A stretch of 5,629 nucleotides of DNA, taken from Acidobacteriota bacterium. GTDB taxonomy: Bacteria > Acidobacteriota > Vicinamibacteria > Vicinamibacterales > Fen-181. The notes below the pieces were generated by a model. It saw only the letters and a program-made list of their open reading frames with translations, searched no databases and was not told the DNA's origin. Below are positions 4,859 through 5,629 of this stretch, piece after piece. The position numbers and the translations under genes were made by a program. The stretch's first letter is position 1. Each line of letters opens with the position of its first letter. The stretch is from NCBI GenBank assembly GCA_003157675.1, contig PMKG01000331.1:1-5629 (forward strand), given 5' to 3'.

Positions 4859-5629
4859 ATGTTCAGCGCCGCCGTCGAGATGCTGCTGCACATCGCCTAC
4901 CGGGAGTCGGTCTCCCGCCGGCACACCACGCTGACGCTCGAGCACCTGCTTTACGTCCTCACGCACGACATGGACGGAGAGCGGATCCTGACGGCCTGCG
5001 GCACCGACCTGCCCCGGCTCCGGCGCGAGCTCGACGCCTTCCTGTCGAACTCGGTCGAGCAGTACCCCCGCGGCCTCGAGAAGGAGCCGGAGCAGACGCG
5101 CGCCTTCCGCCGGGTGCTCCAGACGGCCGTGCTCCACGTCCAGAGCGCCGGCAAGCCGGAGGTCAACGCGGGAGACATCATCGCGGCCATCCTCCAGCAG
5201 ACCAACGCCTATGCCTGCCAGCTGCTCGAGGCGCAGAACGTCACCCGGCTCGACGTGCTGAACTTCATCTCCCACGGGATCGCGAAGGTGCCGCCGCCGC
5301 CTCTCGCGGGCGACGACGCGCGCCGGCGGACCGCGCCCTCCCCTGCCGGCGAGGGGCAGCCGGCGCAGCGCGACCCGCTCGGCGCCTACACGCTGAACCT
5401 GACCGAGCGCGCGCGAGCCGGGGTGCTCGACCCGCTCATTGGCCGGACCGTCGAACTCCAGCGTACGCTCGAGATCCTCTGCCGCCGGCGCAAGAACAAC
5501 CCGGTGTTCGTCGGCGACGCCGGCGTCGGCAAGACCGCGCTCGCCGAGGGGCTCGCCATCCGCCTGCTGGACGAGGACGTGCCCGAGATCCTCACGGGGG
5601 CCGAGATCTTCAGCCTCGACACGGCCGCC
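4859..5629 (+). CDS. clpA: ATP-dependent Clp protease ATP-binding subunit ClpA (3' end outside window)
   Basis: AAA+ unfoldase that takes substrates from ClpS and threads them into the ClpP peptidase. The visible 257 residues are about a third of a protein usually near 750 residues. The N-terminal Clp_N double repeat (about 1-142), which is the ClpS docking domain, shows TLEHLLYVL (26-34), FRRVLQTAVLHVQSAGK (83-99) and the ClpA-typical LDVLNFISHGI (131-141). A linker rich in Pro, Ala and Arg (about 143-172) follows. The first ATPase domain begins with LNLTERARAGVLDPLIGR (179-196), then RRRKNNPVFVGD and the Walker A GDAGVGKT (219-226). The FISHG motif and the clpS neighbour favour ClpA over ClpC or ClpB. 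The downstream Walker B, sensor residues and second ATPase domain are not in the window. It starts 30 bp after clpS and is probably co-transcribed. Confidence 0.97.
   Translation, partial: MFSAAVEMLLHIAYRESVSRRHTTLTLEHLLYVLTHDMDGERILTACGTDLPRLRRELDAFLSNSVEQYPRGLEKEPEQTRAFRRVLQTAVLHVQSAGKPEVNAGDIIAAILQQTNAYACQLLEAQNVTRLDVLNFISHGIAKVPPPPLAGDDARRRTAPSPAGEGQPAQRDPLGAYTLNLTERARAGVLDPLIGRTVELQRTLEILCRRRKNNPVFVGDAGVGKTALAEGLAIRLLDEDVPEILTGAEIFSLDTAA

Noticed and set aside
4313..5275. N-terminal extension of the TetR frame antisense to clpS and clpA
   Set aside because: The frame is open by composition only. The TetR domain begins right after ATG 4312, and clpS and clpA are unmistakable on the other strand.
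1..5629. RNA genes, CRISPR array, insertion sequence or phage elements
   Set aside because: I saw no tRNA- or rRNA-like stretch, spaced repeats, transposase or integrase features, or terminal inverted repeats; nearly all sequence is accounted for by six genes.

Overview
The window is GC-rich (about two thirds G+C or more, judged by eye) and densely coding, with GC-biased third positions. The cell is almost certainly diderm: there is a TolC-type outer membrane channel beside a periplasmic adaptor and an inner membrane pump, and a ClpS-ClpA pair typical of Gram-negative lineages. I cannot place it firmly; a high-GC Acidobacteriota or a proteobacterial/deltaproteobacterial relative would fit, at low confidence.

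Left part (1-4312, all minus strand): a four-gene operon read right to left. A TetR/AcrR-family repressor (3704-4312) is followed by a TolC/OEP-family outer membrane efflux protein (2229-3707), an EmrA/HlyD-type membrane fusion protein (922-2229) and an EmrB/QacA-type (DHA2) 14-TM MFS transporter (1-918, cut by the window edge with its C-terminal part missing). The junctions are very tight: ATGA overlap, TAATG overlap, then a TAG stop with only one codon before the next GTG start. This is a complete tripartite drug-efflux pump of the EmrAB-TolC type with its own repressor as first gene.

Middle (4313-4513): a 201-bp divergent intergenic region. It holds a cluster of GTCAGT/ACTGAC half-sites that is the likely TetR operator, overlapping a TATACT -10-like box for the efflux operon. 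It also holds a short GC palindrome just upstream of the tetR ribosome binding site, a 10-bp direct repeat, a TATACT box facing clpS, and a tandem CTGACC(C)ACGG repeat in the clpS leader.

Right part (4514-5629, plus strand): clpS, the N-degron adaptor, with all recognised substrate-binding residues, then clpA, its AAA+ unfoldase partner, cut by the window edge shortly after the first Walker A motif. Thirty bases separate the two genes. They form a protein quality-control unit that works with ClpP (not in the window).

All the genes belong to well-known families. I did not find a clearly undescribed system. The most worthwhile signal is the repeated CTGAC element across the shared divergent region, which may tie clpSA expression to the efflux repressor.
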